NCBI RefSeq assembly: GCF_026210795.1
Contig: NC_089458.1
Span: 62,001 to 126,000, forward strand
Length of the DNA stretch: 64,000 bases
DNA from: Rhizophagus irregularis
Taxonomy: Eukaryota; Glomeromycota; Glomeromycetes; Glomerales; Glomeraceae
Reading direction: 5' to 3'
Shown here: positions 10,764 through 21,866 of the stretch, one piece after another
How positions within the stretch are numbered: the stretch's first letter is position 1
Layout of the letters: every line of letters begins with the position of its first letter
The notes under the pieces: generated by a model
Told to the model about the DNA's origin: nothing
Seen by the model: only the letters and a program-made list of their open reading frames with translations
Databases searched by the model: none
Position numbers and translations under genes: made by a program

Positions 10764-10994
10764 TACGCATTATAGCAAAATTTAAAATATGCGAAACACT
10801 CAGCAATTTTGCTGTCGGGAACTTGCCGAGTTTGTGGATTGGCAAATCTAAAAATAAATGTAACAAGTCTATGATGTACCATATAAATATTGTTTATTAT
10901 TTTATTTACTATTTCAATTTGCCGGCAACCTGCCAAGTGAATCTGACAGCAAAAGTGCTGAGTGTTTCGCATATTTTGAATTTGCTGTAACGGG
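10764..10994. mobile_element. ~230-bp inverted-repeat MITE
   Basis: Arms match inverted: CATTATAGCAAAATTTAAAA with TATGCGAAACACTCAGCA on the left, and CGAAACACTCAGCAC-type complement up to TGCTGTAACG on the right. The centre is AT-rich. Edges are uncertain by a few bases and I cannot name a clear target duplication. It lies in the spacer between the transposase gene and the second gene of the Plavaka-type element. Confidence 0.6.
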
Positions 10995-10999
10995 CTGTA

Positions 11000-11597
11000 A
11001 GAATTCGGATGGCTTATTCAATCGGCTAATCATCTGATAATCAGCCGCAAATTTATTGGCTTAACACGGCAAATTACTTTTACAATAATGGACGGATGAT
11101 CAGCCACAAATTTATGCGATAATCAGGTTATAAGCGCTCAAGATCACTATCAATCTGATCAGCCAAATGAGTTCACTGGCTGCAACTTTTTTTTTCCATG
11201 CATAAAAGCCCCAACATGTGTAACATGTTATTTTTTTATAAATTGGATTTGATTAATATTTCGATTGTACTATGTGCTTTTACGACGAGTTTTTTTTTAA
11301 AGTTCTCTTATGAAAGTGTTACAATATTTTTTCGTAATATCACGATGCAAAATTTTTGCATTAGTACATTCATTTTTCGTAATATTTCGCATTAGTTCAT
11401 CCATTTTTCGCAATATTTCGCAAGTTTTTTTTCTTTTTTAGTATAGAATGGCGGAAATTACCTTACGACAGCTTGCCTCCTTTTTCTGAATTTCTGATTC
11501 ATGTATTTCCCCCTTTTTCCTCATCCTTTTCGAATTTTCTAGTTCACCTTTTTCTCATATATTTCCTCTTTTTCTTTTTCATATATTTCCTCCTTTT
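11000..11597. other. Spacer between the two Plavaka-element genes
   Basis: Contains diverged GATCAGCC/GGCTGATC words and a C/T-rich stretch (11470-11620) that may be the promoter region of the plus-strand gene. The short open frames here look like chance. Confidence 0.45.
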
Positions 11598-11640
11598 TCT
11601 CATATTTTCGTTTCAAATTTATTATCATAACGGCTACAAA

Positions 11641-13049
11641 GCGTGGCGAGAAACGAAGAATTGACGATAATGAAAGATTTTCAAAACGTAGTACTGAGGG
11701 TAGCGAAGCCGAGAAGTTTGAGCTATAATATCCGACGATAGCGTTGATGGTATATATGACATGATATGTATCATATTTTTTATAAAAGAAATTATATAAT
11801 ATATAGTTAAATTATATTTTATTGTTAAAGTTAATAAAAAAACAATAGAAAAACTATTAACCAATTCGCAGATAATTTCTAAGCTTGAAGTTCTTATCAC
11901 CGGACAAAAAAATCTCGAAACCCGTCTTTCGAGCATAGAAAAAAAGCTCAACGATAATAACAAAAATAATAATAATACAATAGATCCAGAGTATGTAAAG
12001 GTAATAAAGATGAATATTATTTAATGTAAACCTGAAATGCTAACCTCGTTTGATTAGGAGCTCGTTAAGAAGGTGTCGAAAATTTTATTTGAAAATTTTG
12101 TTTATCCTTCGCAAGACGAGTACAAACTCGCTACCGAAAAATATTTAAAAGACGAAAATCCAGAATTTATGCGCCAGTTCAAAAAAAATCAATGGATTAT
12201 TTTTTTCGAAAAAAAAATTGCCCCAACTGTAAGTTAAAGCAATTATGAATTTTATTAAATTTCATACTAACATTTTTTTTTAATAGTTAGTACAACAACA
12301 TAGAAGCATACGAGGGACGTTCACGTCTAGAGTTAAAGACGTTATGTATTCTGTTTTCGAAGCGACTGGGCATAAATTACCGTCTATTAACACTCAGGCT
12401 AATCCGTCAAAGATTCAGGAATGAAAGAGTAAGGCGGAGGTGAAAAGATGTTACAACAACCTATTTAAAAAGGTTAAAGATGGGCAACCTACGACATATA
12501 TGTCGCTGATAATTGATAAGTTGCGAAAAGAAAATAAAAATCCCTCAAAAACACAAATAGCGTATGCGATTAGCATATGTGAAACGTACTTAAATCCTAA
12601 TAATCAAAACATTCAAATGAGCGAAAGTATAATGAAGTCGAAGATAATCAACAACTTAGTAAGTTTTTAATTTACAATTTGCAAAATGTGAATTATTTGA
12701 ATTACAGTTTATTTATTTATTTATTGATTTTTAGCAAAAGTTGGAAAATAGGGATAAATTTACACATTCAGACGATGATTCTCATGATGGTAATGATGTA
12801 GATGATGGTGGTGATAGAGCAGCTGATGATAGAGCAGGTGCGGCTAATAATGGTGTGACTAACGATGGTAGGCCTAACGATGGTGCGGCTAATGATGATG
12901 CGGCCGGAACGATGGTGCGGCCAACGATGGTGGCGGCAATCGATGGCATAGCTGACGATGATATACTTTCTATTGACTCTTATAACACGGAGGAGGAAGG
13001 TCAGTATGTAAATAGTTTATTAGAGAATTATGGGTTGCATAGGAAATAA
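11641..13049 (+). pseudogene. Second gene of Plavaka-type element, decaying
   Basis: Five exons can be followed by GT-AG introns: ~11641-11750, ~11834-12000, 12057-12228, ~12287-12660 and ~12735-13049. The product has a coiled-coil segment (LEVLITGQKNLETRLSSIEK), a block with NFVYPSQDEYKLATEKYL, KNQWIIFFEKKIAPT and HRSIRGTFTSRVKDVMY, then KTQIAYAISICETYLNPNN, and a Gly/Asn/Asp-rich acidic tail (12780-12990). I recall this as a recurring Rhizophagus family of unknown function; its place inside the TIRs suggests an accessory transposition or regulatory protein. Decay signs: the expected first ATG is ATA (11637-11639), exon 1 has an in-frame TAA just before its end, and exon 4 has TGA at 12422-12424 where Trp is expected. 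Open frame at 12440-12670 is only its second half. Confidence 0.6.
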
Positions 13050-13129
13050 ATATTATTTTTATATATATCACACGTAATAGCATTTTTTTTTACTATAATT
13101 AATATAGTTTTAATAAATAAAATGGTTAT

Positions 13130-13322
13130 TAATTCTTAGCAACACGGGTGTGACATAAATAAATCGTGGCTGAAATTTGTGTTCAATTTGTGTTCAATTT
13201 GTGTTGATAATTCTGGTAAAAATTTGTTAATTTTGGCCAAATTTCGTTAAATTTGTTAAATTTGTGTTGAATTTGTGTTGATAATTTTTAATTTATCACG
13301 AGGGGATAATATTTAGTAATTG
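13130..13322 (-). repeat. Right TIR of Plavaka-type element
   Basis: Inverted partner of 2009-2215, ending GATAATATTTAGTAATTG. Confidence 0.88.
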
Positions 13323-14704
13323 TGTATATACAATTTCTGTGATTTTTTAAAATGCAGATTTCCGTAATTTTACGATATCGTATTTTCTGGCCAATCAAAA
13401 TTAGGCTGATCCTTGCATGTGATTTAATCATTTAATCATTTAATCATGCACGCGGTTTTATCTTATTTATTTTTGTTTCTTATTTCTTTATTCTTTTGTT
13501 CAATATTTTTAATTTTTTTGTCTCTTCTTTCTATTATTTCTTTAATTATATACAATATATTTACATATATTTCATAATTTATTGCTTTGCAGGTATAGAA
13601 ATATTTGTTTATTAATACTAATTATTTTCATTTTTTTACCTCTTTGTTATTTTGTATTGTAATACTAACAATAATATCCATGTTTCCTTTATTCCTTTTT
13701 ACTTGTACTTTAATACTAACGATACTAACAATACTAACAACATGTTTATTTTTTCCTTTCTCTTTATTTCTTTATTCTTTTGTTCAATTACTTTGCAGAT
13801 ATAGAAATATTTATTTATTAATACTAATTATTTTAATATTAACGCGTTTTTTTTTTTACCTCTTTGTTACTTTATGTCGTAATACTAACAATACTATCTA
13901 CGTTTCCTTTATTTCTTTTTACTTGTACTTTAATACTAACGATAATATCCATGTTTCTTTTACTCCTTTTACTGTTTCTTTAACTCTTTTTACCTTAATA
14001 CTAACAATAATAACAATATTTTTTTTATCTTTATATCTAATACTAACGTTACTATAGCTGTTTCTCTTCTTTTTACGTCTAATAATATTGTTACTCTACT
14101 CTTTCTTTTTTTTACTTTTATGTATTCTGTATATATTAATAAATACTTGTAATTTTTTATGATTATATTTAATAAAACATACATTATATAAACTTATAGT
14201 ACAGAAAATGAAGTATTATTTATCGAAATATTTTGAAATATTACGAAATATTAAGTTGTGTAAAATCACAGAATATTACAAATCGTCAAATTATGGAACA
14301 TTACGCATTATAGAATTTCGAAATATTTTAAAAAGTTGCGAAATATTACGCAGTAAAATTACGGAATATTACAAATCGTAAAATTATGAAGCCTTGCATA
14401 CAGTAATATTTCGAAATATTTTAAAAAGTTACAAAATATTACGCTTACGCAAACTTGCGGTGGGTCTGAAAACTTATGAAATATTATGTAAAATTACGAA
14501 ATATTGCGAACCACAAAATTACGGAATATTACAAATCGTAAAATTACGAAGCTTTGCATATCGTAATATTTCGAAATATTTTAAAAAGTTACAAAATATT
14601 ACGCTTACGCAAACTTGCGGCGGGTCTGGAAGCTTACGAAATATTATGATGTGTAAACTTGCGCAACTTTTCGCACTATATAATTTCCTGATGGTATCAT
14701 AAAC
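13323..14704. repeat. Simple and dispersed repeats, no gene
   Basis: 13590-14060 is T-rich with a dozen copies of AATACTAAC and an internal duplication (13600-13760 resembles 13780-13960). 14220-14650 holds GAAATATTACG-type words and a direct repeat of ~60 bp (TTACAAAATATTACGCTTAC then GCAAACTTGCGG) at about 14428 and 14588. No supportable gene. Confidence 0.6.
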
Positions 14705-15620
14705 TGATTGAGAGTAACTATGAGGTAGTCGAGGACTACTATTTTGTTCATTCTGAAGAGGAGGAGCTTATAGAGGAAATCATCAATGAAACACGCTATA
14801 ATGAGGAAAATCTTGATGGCCAGCGGTTAACTTTCAATGATATACAACAAATCAGGGCCGCTATTCAAGCTGACCAAGATGAATATGATGATTTTATCTT
14901 ACAGCAAGATACGACTAACGGGACACTTTCCTTCGGTTTTTCCCAGTCATCCACGAACTTTGGAGGACCATGCCCCAAGACTTGCAGAGCTTAATATTGA
15001 GTTGTGTAGGGAATGTCTCATGCCTGTAAGCCCAAGTGACTTAACGGACAAGTTGTGCAAGGACTGCGCTTCCTAATGATCAGTCCTCTCAATGGTCGGT
15101 CATCTGAATAGTTACTTAATTTAAATAATTCTTTTTTACATAAAGAAAGATAGCCATGTCAACATCAATTATAATAAACTAGTGCCAAAACTGTGGAGTA
15201 ATCACTCCAAAAACAGCACATAGAGGATTATCCAGCGTGTTATACAGATAGATTATAAAGAAGATTAGCGACAAGAGTGAACCTTTACAAGCCTTGGAAC
15301 TTGCCAGGAATAAGTTGGTTCAGATTATCCGTCGGGCAAGTAATGCAGATTTTACGCAATTATTCACACAAAAACTGAATATGAAAATTATGGACGGAAA
15401 TTCATACGATGATACTAGGAAATGACTTCTTGAACAGCTTATAGCCATTGGATGTGACAGTGGGGAAATTGCCTTATATCAGTTCTTACAGAATACATAT
15501 TCAGATGGTATTGATGAACCCTTTACTACATTCTATGAGAATTATGTAAGTCATGTAAGAAATACGACTAAGAACTTTGCTTCTCGAGCCTTAGGAGCTA
15601 TTGCTAAAAGCTAGGATGCT
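14705..15620 (+). pseudogene. Fossil part: unknown acidic protein and linked region
   Basis: Reading on plus shows Glu/Asp-rich sequence (EEEELIEEIINETRYNEEN, TFNDIQQIRAAIQADQDEYD), a CxxC-bearing end (CRECLMPVSPSDLTDKLCKDC) and farther on NADFTQLFTQKLNMKIMDGN and EPFTTFYENYVSHVRN. I recall similar strings beside virus-like genes in Rhizophagus but cannot assign a function. Broken. Confidence 0.4.
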
Positions 15621-15689
15621 ACGAATTAACTTCGAAGGACGTAAAAAAAGTGCCATGATTCTTAGGGCTTCTGCAGAAGAACTTCGCGA

Positions 15690-16937
15690 GATGGGTTGCT
15701 AAAGCAACCAGATTCTTACAAAATACTATTGATCCTTACTCGTAATGCTCGACGGTCCATGTGGCCCTTAGAAAAGATCTGTAAAAGGACCCCGATGCCT
15801 TCTATTATTTTTTTATTATCCAGAGGGTGACTAGACTTCAGGACTTCATATTGAAAGAATAACTCCTTTACGGTCTCAGGTTTTGGAATTTCAGTCTTTG
15901 TGGTTCTACCCATACTTTTGCTAAGAATTTTTGGAAGTCTGATCTCAGAGTTTTACCAGATAGTCTGTAGGCTTCCCGAAAGACGTACTTAATCCAGGTA
16001 TCTGCGTTCTTAGCTATAACACCAGATACGAGGAGGTGTTTTCTCTCTTTAGGCGATGGAAATACCCGAGCAAACTCGATTAGCTGGAAGGACTTTTTTG
16101 CTTCAGCTACGGCTTTCTGGCTATAAGGACTAAACTTCGATCGAACTGGGTTCAAACTCAGATCAAACTGAGATCGAACTGGGTTTAAAATCGGATCGAA
16201 CTGAGATCGAACTGGGTTCAAACTTGGATCGAATGGGGATTGAATTGAGATCGAACTGAGACTAGTATCCCATCTAACCCGAATAGATAACAGATCGTTC
16301 TTGGATCTTCTGAGATCGAACACTACAAAATTACGTTGCAGAGTAAGGTCATCGATTACTGGAGCTAATGACTCCGATTCTTCTGTATACTGGCAGATAA
16401 TCCTCTTAGTATCAGTCAGACTTCCATGGCCTCCATGCAGGGAGATGTAGTTGACATTTTCACGAATAGCCTTGGGAATGGCGAAGAATCTTTAGGCTAC
16501 ATAAATACATGAAATATTTTTGTGTCGTCCGTATGTAAAGAATCCAGTGATGAGATCCTAGGTTTTTTTAAGTGCGTCCATCAGATCCTCGAAGATTACC
16601 ACAGTTTCCTAGATAGGGTCAAAGTCCTCAACATTTGGAATCTCACTATAGGTTACTGCGGTAAACAGAATTTCTTCTTCAAAAAAAAATCATATACGAC
16701 TGCCCACTTCAGTTCATCGAGATATCTGCCGACTAAAAGTACTGTGTCACATAATATATATTTTTCACCATCTGCTTTTGCCTTCTTGTCTCCCATTAAC
16801 AAATTAATGATCATAGTTGTCTTATCCGAGTCTGAACTTCCTGCTACAGCAAGACGGAAAGGCCATGATGGGGCAAACTCATTACCTTGTCTTGAGTCGG
16901 TCGTGTACTCATCCAAATTGTATACATAAAGATCCAT
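15690..16937 (-). pseudogene. Fossil A32-like packaging ATPase region
   Basis: From 16937 leftward the sequence matches the FtsK/HerA-type A32 ATPases of Polintons and large DNA viruses: a P-loop neighbourhood (PFRLAVAGSS... TTMIINLLMG), a Walker B-like VVIFEDLMDA block, and a distal NVNYISLHGGHGSL/RNFVVFDLRR segment. 16140-16260 is a short imperfect tandem repeat (GATCGAACTGGGTTCAAACT). Downstream (15716-16130) is a linked helical region (SPYSQKAVAEAKKSFQLIEF, FREAYRLSGKTLRSDFQKFL). In living relatives the ATPase pumps DNA into capsids. Broken. Confidence 0.6.
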
Positions 16938-16965
16938 TTGAATTTCATTCTAACTTAGTTTAAAT

Positions 16966-19153
16966 ATGATGTCGACATTGACACCAATTGCAATTTATAC
17001 TCCTTCAGAGTCTACTGGACCGCCTCCTAGGGATTTGCGTGATATGAATAATATACCATTAGTTGCGGTAATCAAGGATCTAACAGATTTTTTAACTGTC
17101 AGTGATCGCATGGTTGTTAATCGAGATGTACAAAATGCAAACCATCGTCTTAAACATGCTCTTAATTTATTAATTCATCACTGTAGAGAAACATACGAAG
17201 AACGCGATATATTAAAAGCAGAACGTGATCGATCTCAAAAAGAACGCGATGAATTACAAGATAAACTCGAAGTTTAAACAGGTTTGTTAGGTCTTACACA
17301 AGATGAGCTAAATATCGTACAAGATACTATTACTGGTTTAGAAGCTAATTTGGCTGAATTGGAACGTGAGTTTGGTGGTATGCGGATGTCTAATCGTCGT
17401 CTTCAGCAGCAATATAATCTTATGAGAGGAGAATGTAATAGAGCTATAGGTGAACGTAATAGAGCTTTAGGCGAGCATAATGTGGCACGAAATCGGCTTG
17501 TATATGCCAATAATCAGGTTCTTTTTGGAATTCGGACATTGGGACGTCTTAAGAATCAACTTTTCCAACAAATAGCCGCTCTGCGTATCCAAGTACAATA
17601 GTTTCGAATTAGACAATTAAACCCTCCTCCATCTCCTCTCAACCATCCACAAAATACGATATGGCTGCCATTGGTATAGCTGCCCCCATATTTCATGGTC
17701 GGGAAGATAAAGATCTTAATCTTTTTATTGATAACTTTTTAGGGTATATTAATACCGTTAGTATTGATCTATTGGATGATGCCGGTGCGCCTCCTGGTCG
17801 GATGAGAGCGATGGGAGTTCTTCGTAGCTATATGAGAGATGAAGCAGCGAGGTGGTTTGATGCAGAACTTACTGGAAAAAATTGGGAACTCTCGAGTATT
17901 CGGTTAGTGGCTGCTGCAAATGGTGGAGCCAGTGCCACTCATCGAGCATTTAGGGCTTTGGCTATTCCTGAAGTTGCTAATGGATTACATGTTGGTACTT
18001 ACTTATCCGGGTCTGATGCTGATGCATATTCAAGAATTGCAGCTAATGCGGTGGTAACCGTTGGAGATGCATTTTTCCCATCACGTGCTGATATCATTAG
18101 AACGAATTTTAAAGTTGAAGAGTAGTGGAGACATGCGGGCGGACGTCCTACTCATCAACCCGTTAATGGGTTGGGAAATCACGGAGGTCCATTTAATGCT
18201 GCTGTCCAGAATCAACCGATAGTCTTACATAGGATTCTCCTGGATCAAGCATTTATGCATATGCGCACAAATTTTCTAACCTGTGTAAGAAAGACTTCAG
18301 ATACAATTTAAGTAACCTTTACCGGGAACAAGGTGAACCTGTTCGATCTTACTATAAGCGAGTTGAGAGGGCTGGGGATATTGTAGGATATAATCAAATC
18401 ATAGTTACTGACCAGTTTTATAGAGGACTTTTGCCAGAAAACGTTATTGAAGCTTCTAGAATCGGGGCGGCACCTCTTAATATATTAATCGATAGATTGA
18501 GTGATCTTGAGCGATGAAAGGGTGAAATGTTCTATGGATTACAAAGGCGCCAGGGTATTGAAAAGGCTAAAAAAGAGGAATTGGCTGGCTATACTTATCC
18601 TGTAACTCCACACGAAGGTGCTGTAATACAAAGGTCAACAGACGTTATTACTCAAGAACGATTACATGAATTACTTAAGGCACAAGCCGAAGAACTTACC
18701 AAGAATTTCTAGGCGCAATTTAAACAATTACAAGTATCTAAGGCAGTTCGTAAACCACCAGTCTATAGACAACAGATTAAACCTGTTCGGCCAAAGCCAC
18801 AGCCACGCATTATCCAACAAAAAAATGATGATTATCCTGATCCCGATTGGGATGATCCATTACTTGATGTTGGTAATGACCCTAATGCTCTTGGGTGGAT
18901 TAGGGAGGATGATCAACATGTTATTGATTTTATTATGGGATATGAGACGTCTAAAAGATTTCCAAAGCGACTTCAGAAGGCTAAAGATAGACGCGATGAT
19001 TTGGAATTAGCCCGAGCAATGAGAAACCTTGATCTTAATAATGATGCTATGAATATTGATACTAATACCGTGAGTTTTGATGACTTGAAAATTGTTCCCG
19101 ATGAGGAAGGTGGTTTTCGGATTTGTGCGGTTCGAAGTACAAAAAAAAAGTAA
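16966..19153 (+). pseudogene. Fossil coiled-coil and gag-like region
   Basis: Begins with a long Arg/Glu-rich coiled coil (ERDILKAERDRSQKERDELQ; LEREFGGMRMSNRRLQQQY), then a gag-like block (FHGREDKDLNLFIDNFLGYI; YMRDEAARWFDAEL; YYKRVERAGDI) and an acidic spacer (DDYPDPDWDDPLLDVGND). The order coiled coil, capsid-like block, protease is the same as in the minus-strand remnant at 27407-30435, so both come from one broad family. Broken. Confidence 0.6.
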
Positions 19154-19214
19154 ACTCAGATAAGGGCGTAAATATCTCAAAACTTCTTAAATCAGCTCCA
19201 AAAAATCAGTTAAA

Positions 19215-19871
19215 ATGACTCCTATTAAGATCCCTTTGAAGGTTACTAGTAGTAAGCCTACACTTATAAAAGCTGTCACCAAGAATGATTCATTAAGTTT
19301 ATTAAAGTCTGCAGATTTTAGGAAATTACTCCGCAAGATTCTTCGGGAAGAGTTAAAGTCTGTTTGTAAAAGTACGGAAATTCTGGAGGATCTAGTTAAG
19401 GAAAAACAAGAAGAGGATATCAGAAAAGATGACCCGATGGATATTGACATAGCTTGTTTGGAGAATATTAAAGATCTTTTAGTGCTGGATGGGAAGGTCA
19501 ATGGGAAAACGATTCAATGTTTAGCTGATACTTGTGCTAATGCGTCTTTTATTCAGAGGGAAGCCGCTGAGGAATTAGGGTTGGATATCGACAAAAGTAT
19601 TACACATAACATATCTGGTGCTCCAGGATCTGGTAGGACATTCAGCATGGTAAAGGGTGTGTCAATCAAACTAACCCCTGATTGTGTAATCACTGAGAAT
19701 CTCGCGGTTTTAAGCGATTACAAGCATAGGGAGATTGGATTGAGCCGGACGTGTCTGAAACGTTACAATTATGATGTCCATGAATCACGCGAACATATTG
19801 CCTTTACCTGTAATGGGAAGAATGTTTTTATCCTGATAGTTTCTGACGTGAATCGAGAAGACAAAAAATAG
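19215..19871 (+). pseudogene. Fossil aspartic-protease-like part
   Basis: About 218 codons with the retropepsin-like block VNGKTIQCLADTCANASFI followed by AEELGLDIDKS and a hydrophobic strand region. Follows the gag-like part on the same strand as expected for gag-protease. Meets the opposite-strand integrase end to end at ~19875. Part of a broken fossil. Confidence 0.6.
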
Positions 19872-19879
19872 GGAATATT

Positions 19880-21012
19880 TATTTTTTATTCCCAAAACTT
19901 GCGAATTAAATCAGGGACATCCTCCTCCAACCAGTTAGCAGGTTCCCAAGTGGCTTCTGTATCTGGGTATCGCTCCCACTTGACTAGGTACTGGTCTTGA
20001 CCCTTCCTGATGCGATGCTGGAGTATTCGCTCAGGTACAAATCTTTCGGATTGCCCTCTTATCACGGAGTCAGGTGGGGGATGTTCATTTTCTAGAACAA
20101 CCTACAACTCTTTTCGGGTATACACACATCTGGATACACCTAGTCGCCCGTGTGGCCCATCAAGAAGATACGTAGGAGGCTGTTCAGGTGAGAGGATCAT
20201 TTTTTTGATAACACAGATATTGGGATTCCATCTTATGTCTCCTGTACGAAATTTTCCATGGAGTTTGTTTCCGAGTACTGAAATAGGTTCGTCTAACTTT
20301 ACTCAGACACGCGTTCTATCAGAGAGAAGTTCTGTCTTTTTTGACGCTTTAGGTGACCCAGTCGGAATGTCTGGAGGATTTCTTTGCCAGATTTCATCTA
20401 TTTTATTAACTACATCACGGAAATCTTCTGACCATTCCACGGATGTCACCCCAGTTTTCAACTCATGTGCAATCATTCGTTTTAGGAGAGGCTCCTGGAT
20501 CGCTTGGATAGCTCGTTCAGTGTATGATTGCTATTTGTATCTTTCCGGCTTTCCAAACCTCATCATCACCCCTAGGCTGTTCAGGAAAAAATCACGTACC
20601 TGATCATTGGTGAATTCTGATCCGGAGTCTGTCTCCATTTGATGTATTAGTGGCTTAATACAATTTCTTCTGTAGATTTTAACAAATCCATTGAGAACCC
20701 TATTTGCGGTTTTATCCTTTAGGGGTTCTGCGTCGATTCGTTTACCTGCGACTTCCACCACTACGAGGAAATAGTGGAATCCTTTGGGTTGACTGGCATC
20801 TCTGCGAGATATGCCTGATGCGTTGCATTTGGTTTCCATACAACTACTCGTAGACGCTCTGATAACTTCTCCTTTAAGGGCTTTTTGTATAGGTTGTAGT
20901 GCTCCTCACCTTTTAGAATTCGTGCCGGTACTCCAGATAGACTGTAGTACTTGTAGTAATTCTCTAAATGTGACATATTACGACAAATTAAAGGAAAGAT
21001 TTCAGACTTCAA
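19880..21012 (-). pseudogene. Fossil rve integrase with chromodomain
   Basis: On minus: an integrase core with VVVEVAGKRIDAEPLKDKT and METDSGSEFTNDQVRDFF near 20600-20800, and at the C-terminus a chromodomain (QYLVKWERYPDTEATWEPAN, WLEEDVPDL) at 19885-19990. Such chromodomains target Ty3/Gypsy chromoviruses and some Polinton-like integrases to modified histones. Several breaks; not whole. Confidence 0.65.
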
Positions 21013-21018
21013 ATTTCA

Positions 21019-21341
21019 AGATGACACGATTTTACTGTCTAAAGTGTAAGAAAGAAACTGAAACTGCTAGTGAAATACAAGATATGACCACAAATGGGCG
21101 TTATCAACTACATGGTGACTGTGTAATTTGTGATATGCATAAGAATACTTTTACTGGGATAGACTGGGTTATCAAAAAGAAAACCAAGGAGAAGAAAAAA
21201 GAAACCACGGCCAAAAGACATCAGACGGTTTATAATCAGCAATGCAAAAAACTTGGGCAAAAAATTTTAGAAGCTGATGACGCGTGTAAACAGTGTATTG
21301 ATAAATGCCTTAAGGAGGCAAAAAAAAGGAAGATGGATTAG
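21019..21341 (+). CDS. Unknown Cys-rich small protein in the mosaic
   Basis: A 107-codon plus-strand frame (from MTRFYCLKCKKETETA) with CxxC and CVICDMHKN motifs, a Lys/Glu-rich middle and CKQCIDKCLKEAKKRKMD at the end. The two zinc-binding-like pairs resemble the small DUF-type proteins often found beside structural genes of virus-like elements; not identified. Tail-to-tail with the minus-strand ORF at 21351. Confidence 0.4.
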
Positions 21342-21350
21342 TACCGCCTT

Positions 21351-21866
21351 CTAAAAGTATTCCTCATCATCTGAGTCATCGAGAGATACCTCTTCATCAT
21401 CTGATTTATCATCCGAGTCATCAAAAGTATGACCTTCTTTAAGCAATTGGATGTTGTACGTCATTTGAGTCCATTTCTTCCAGTCAGACTCTTGCGTTAT
21501 AAAGTCACACCTGAGGAGGGATTTTTCTACTACTACCATCCCTGCAAACCTGGTGTATTTTTTCTGATCGGCTTCAATGAAATTATCAACGGCTTTCCTG
21601 TAGTGGTCTACCACCCTGTTGTATGCCTCCTCAGCTTCTTTATGCCGCTTCCACAACTCGGCTTTACAACAGTTGTACCAGAGTCTGTTAATCTTGAGAT
21701 GTTTTCCGAATTCTTTGACAGGAAGGTTTCTGACCATCTCTACTACTATGTCGGGGTCATTGAGGGGTGAAGCCTGCATTTGGATCCATTTATGGATTCC
21801 ATAGATGTCTACAAGATCGAGACTAAGGTCTTCGGCAAGAGAAGTGACTGCATGTAAGTTTATCAT
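21351..21866 (-). CDS. Unknown 171-residue protein with acidic tail
   Basis: Open frame from 21866 (MINLHAVTSLAEDLSLDLVD) to an Asp/Ser-rich end (DDSDDKSDDEEVSLDDSDDE). Helical middle with WYNCCKAELWKRHKEAEEAY. No motif I can assign; lies at the edge of the virus-like mosaic, next to the TIR element at 22058. May be a structural protein of the mosaic, unproven. Confidence 0.4.
   Translation of the reverse strand: MINLHAVTSLAEDLSLDLVDIYGIHKWIQMQASPLNDPDIVVEMVRNLPVKEFGKHLKINRLWYNCCKAELWKRHKEAEEAYNRVVDHYRKAVDNFIEADQKKYTRFAGMVVVEKSLLRCDFITQESDWKKWTQMTYNIQLLKEGHTFDDSDDKSDDEEVSLDDSDDEEYF

Larger units (their letters stand above)
2009..13322. mobile_element. Plavaka-type DNA transposon with ~200-bp TIRs
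   Basis: Bounded by inverted repeats of about 200 bp: 2009-2215 (begins CAATTACTAAATATCATCCC) and 13130-13322 (ends in the complement). The repeats share an inner block with ACACAAATTGAACACAAAT and GATTTATTTATGTCACACC. Weaker similarity may extend 30-40 bp further out, so the true ends and target duplication are unsure. Inside are a transposase gene on minus (2316-10524) and a second gene on plus (11641-13049). Two other elements have landed in the transposase gene (2617-2895 and 3260-8157). Without them the element would be about 6.1 kb. TIR similarity is high, which suggests modest age; the second gene is already decaying. Confidence 0.85.
14705..21866. mobile_element. Broken virus-like mosaic: Polinton-like ATPase, gag-like, chromodomain integrase
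   Basis: Fossil element assembled from parts on both strands: an unknown acidic protein (plus, 14705-15620), an A32-like packaging ATPase with a linked ORF (minus, 15690-16937), coiled-coil and gag-like parts then an aspartic-protease-like part (plus, 16966-19871), an rve integrase with C-terminal chromodomain (minus, 19880-21012), a Cys-rich ORF (plus, 21019-21341) and an acidic-tailed ORF (minus, 21351-21866). ATPase plus integrase suggests the Polinton/Maverick group; gag, protease and chromodomain suggest Ty3/Gypsy. Either two fossils are juxtaposed or this is a chimeric family. No reverse transcriptase, PolB or terminal repeats seen. It is broken in many places (at least ten by eye), yet long open runs survive, so moderate age. 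Confidence 0.6.

Noticed and set aside
13605-14184. Hydrophobic open frames
   Set aside because: T-rich simple sequence with AATACTAAC repeats, no coding signal.
21429-21770. Plus-strand frame opposite the acidic-tailed ORF
   Set aside because: Mirror of the minus-strand coding region at 21351-21866, with no support of its own.
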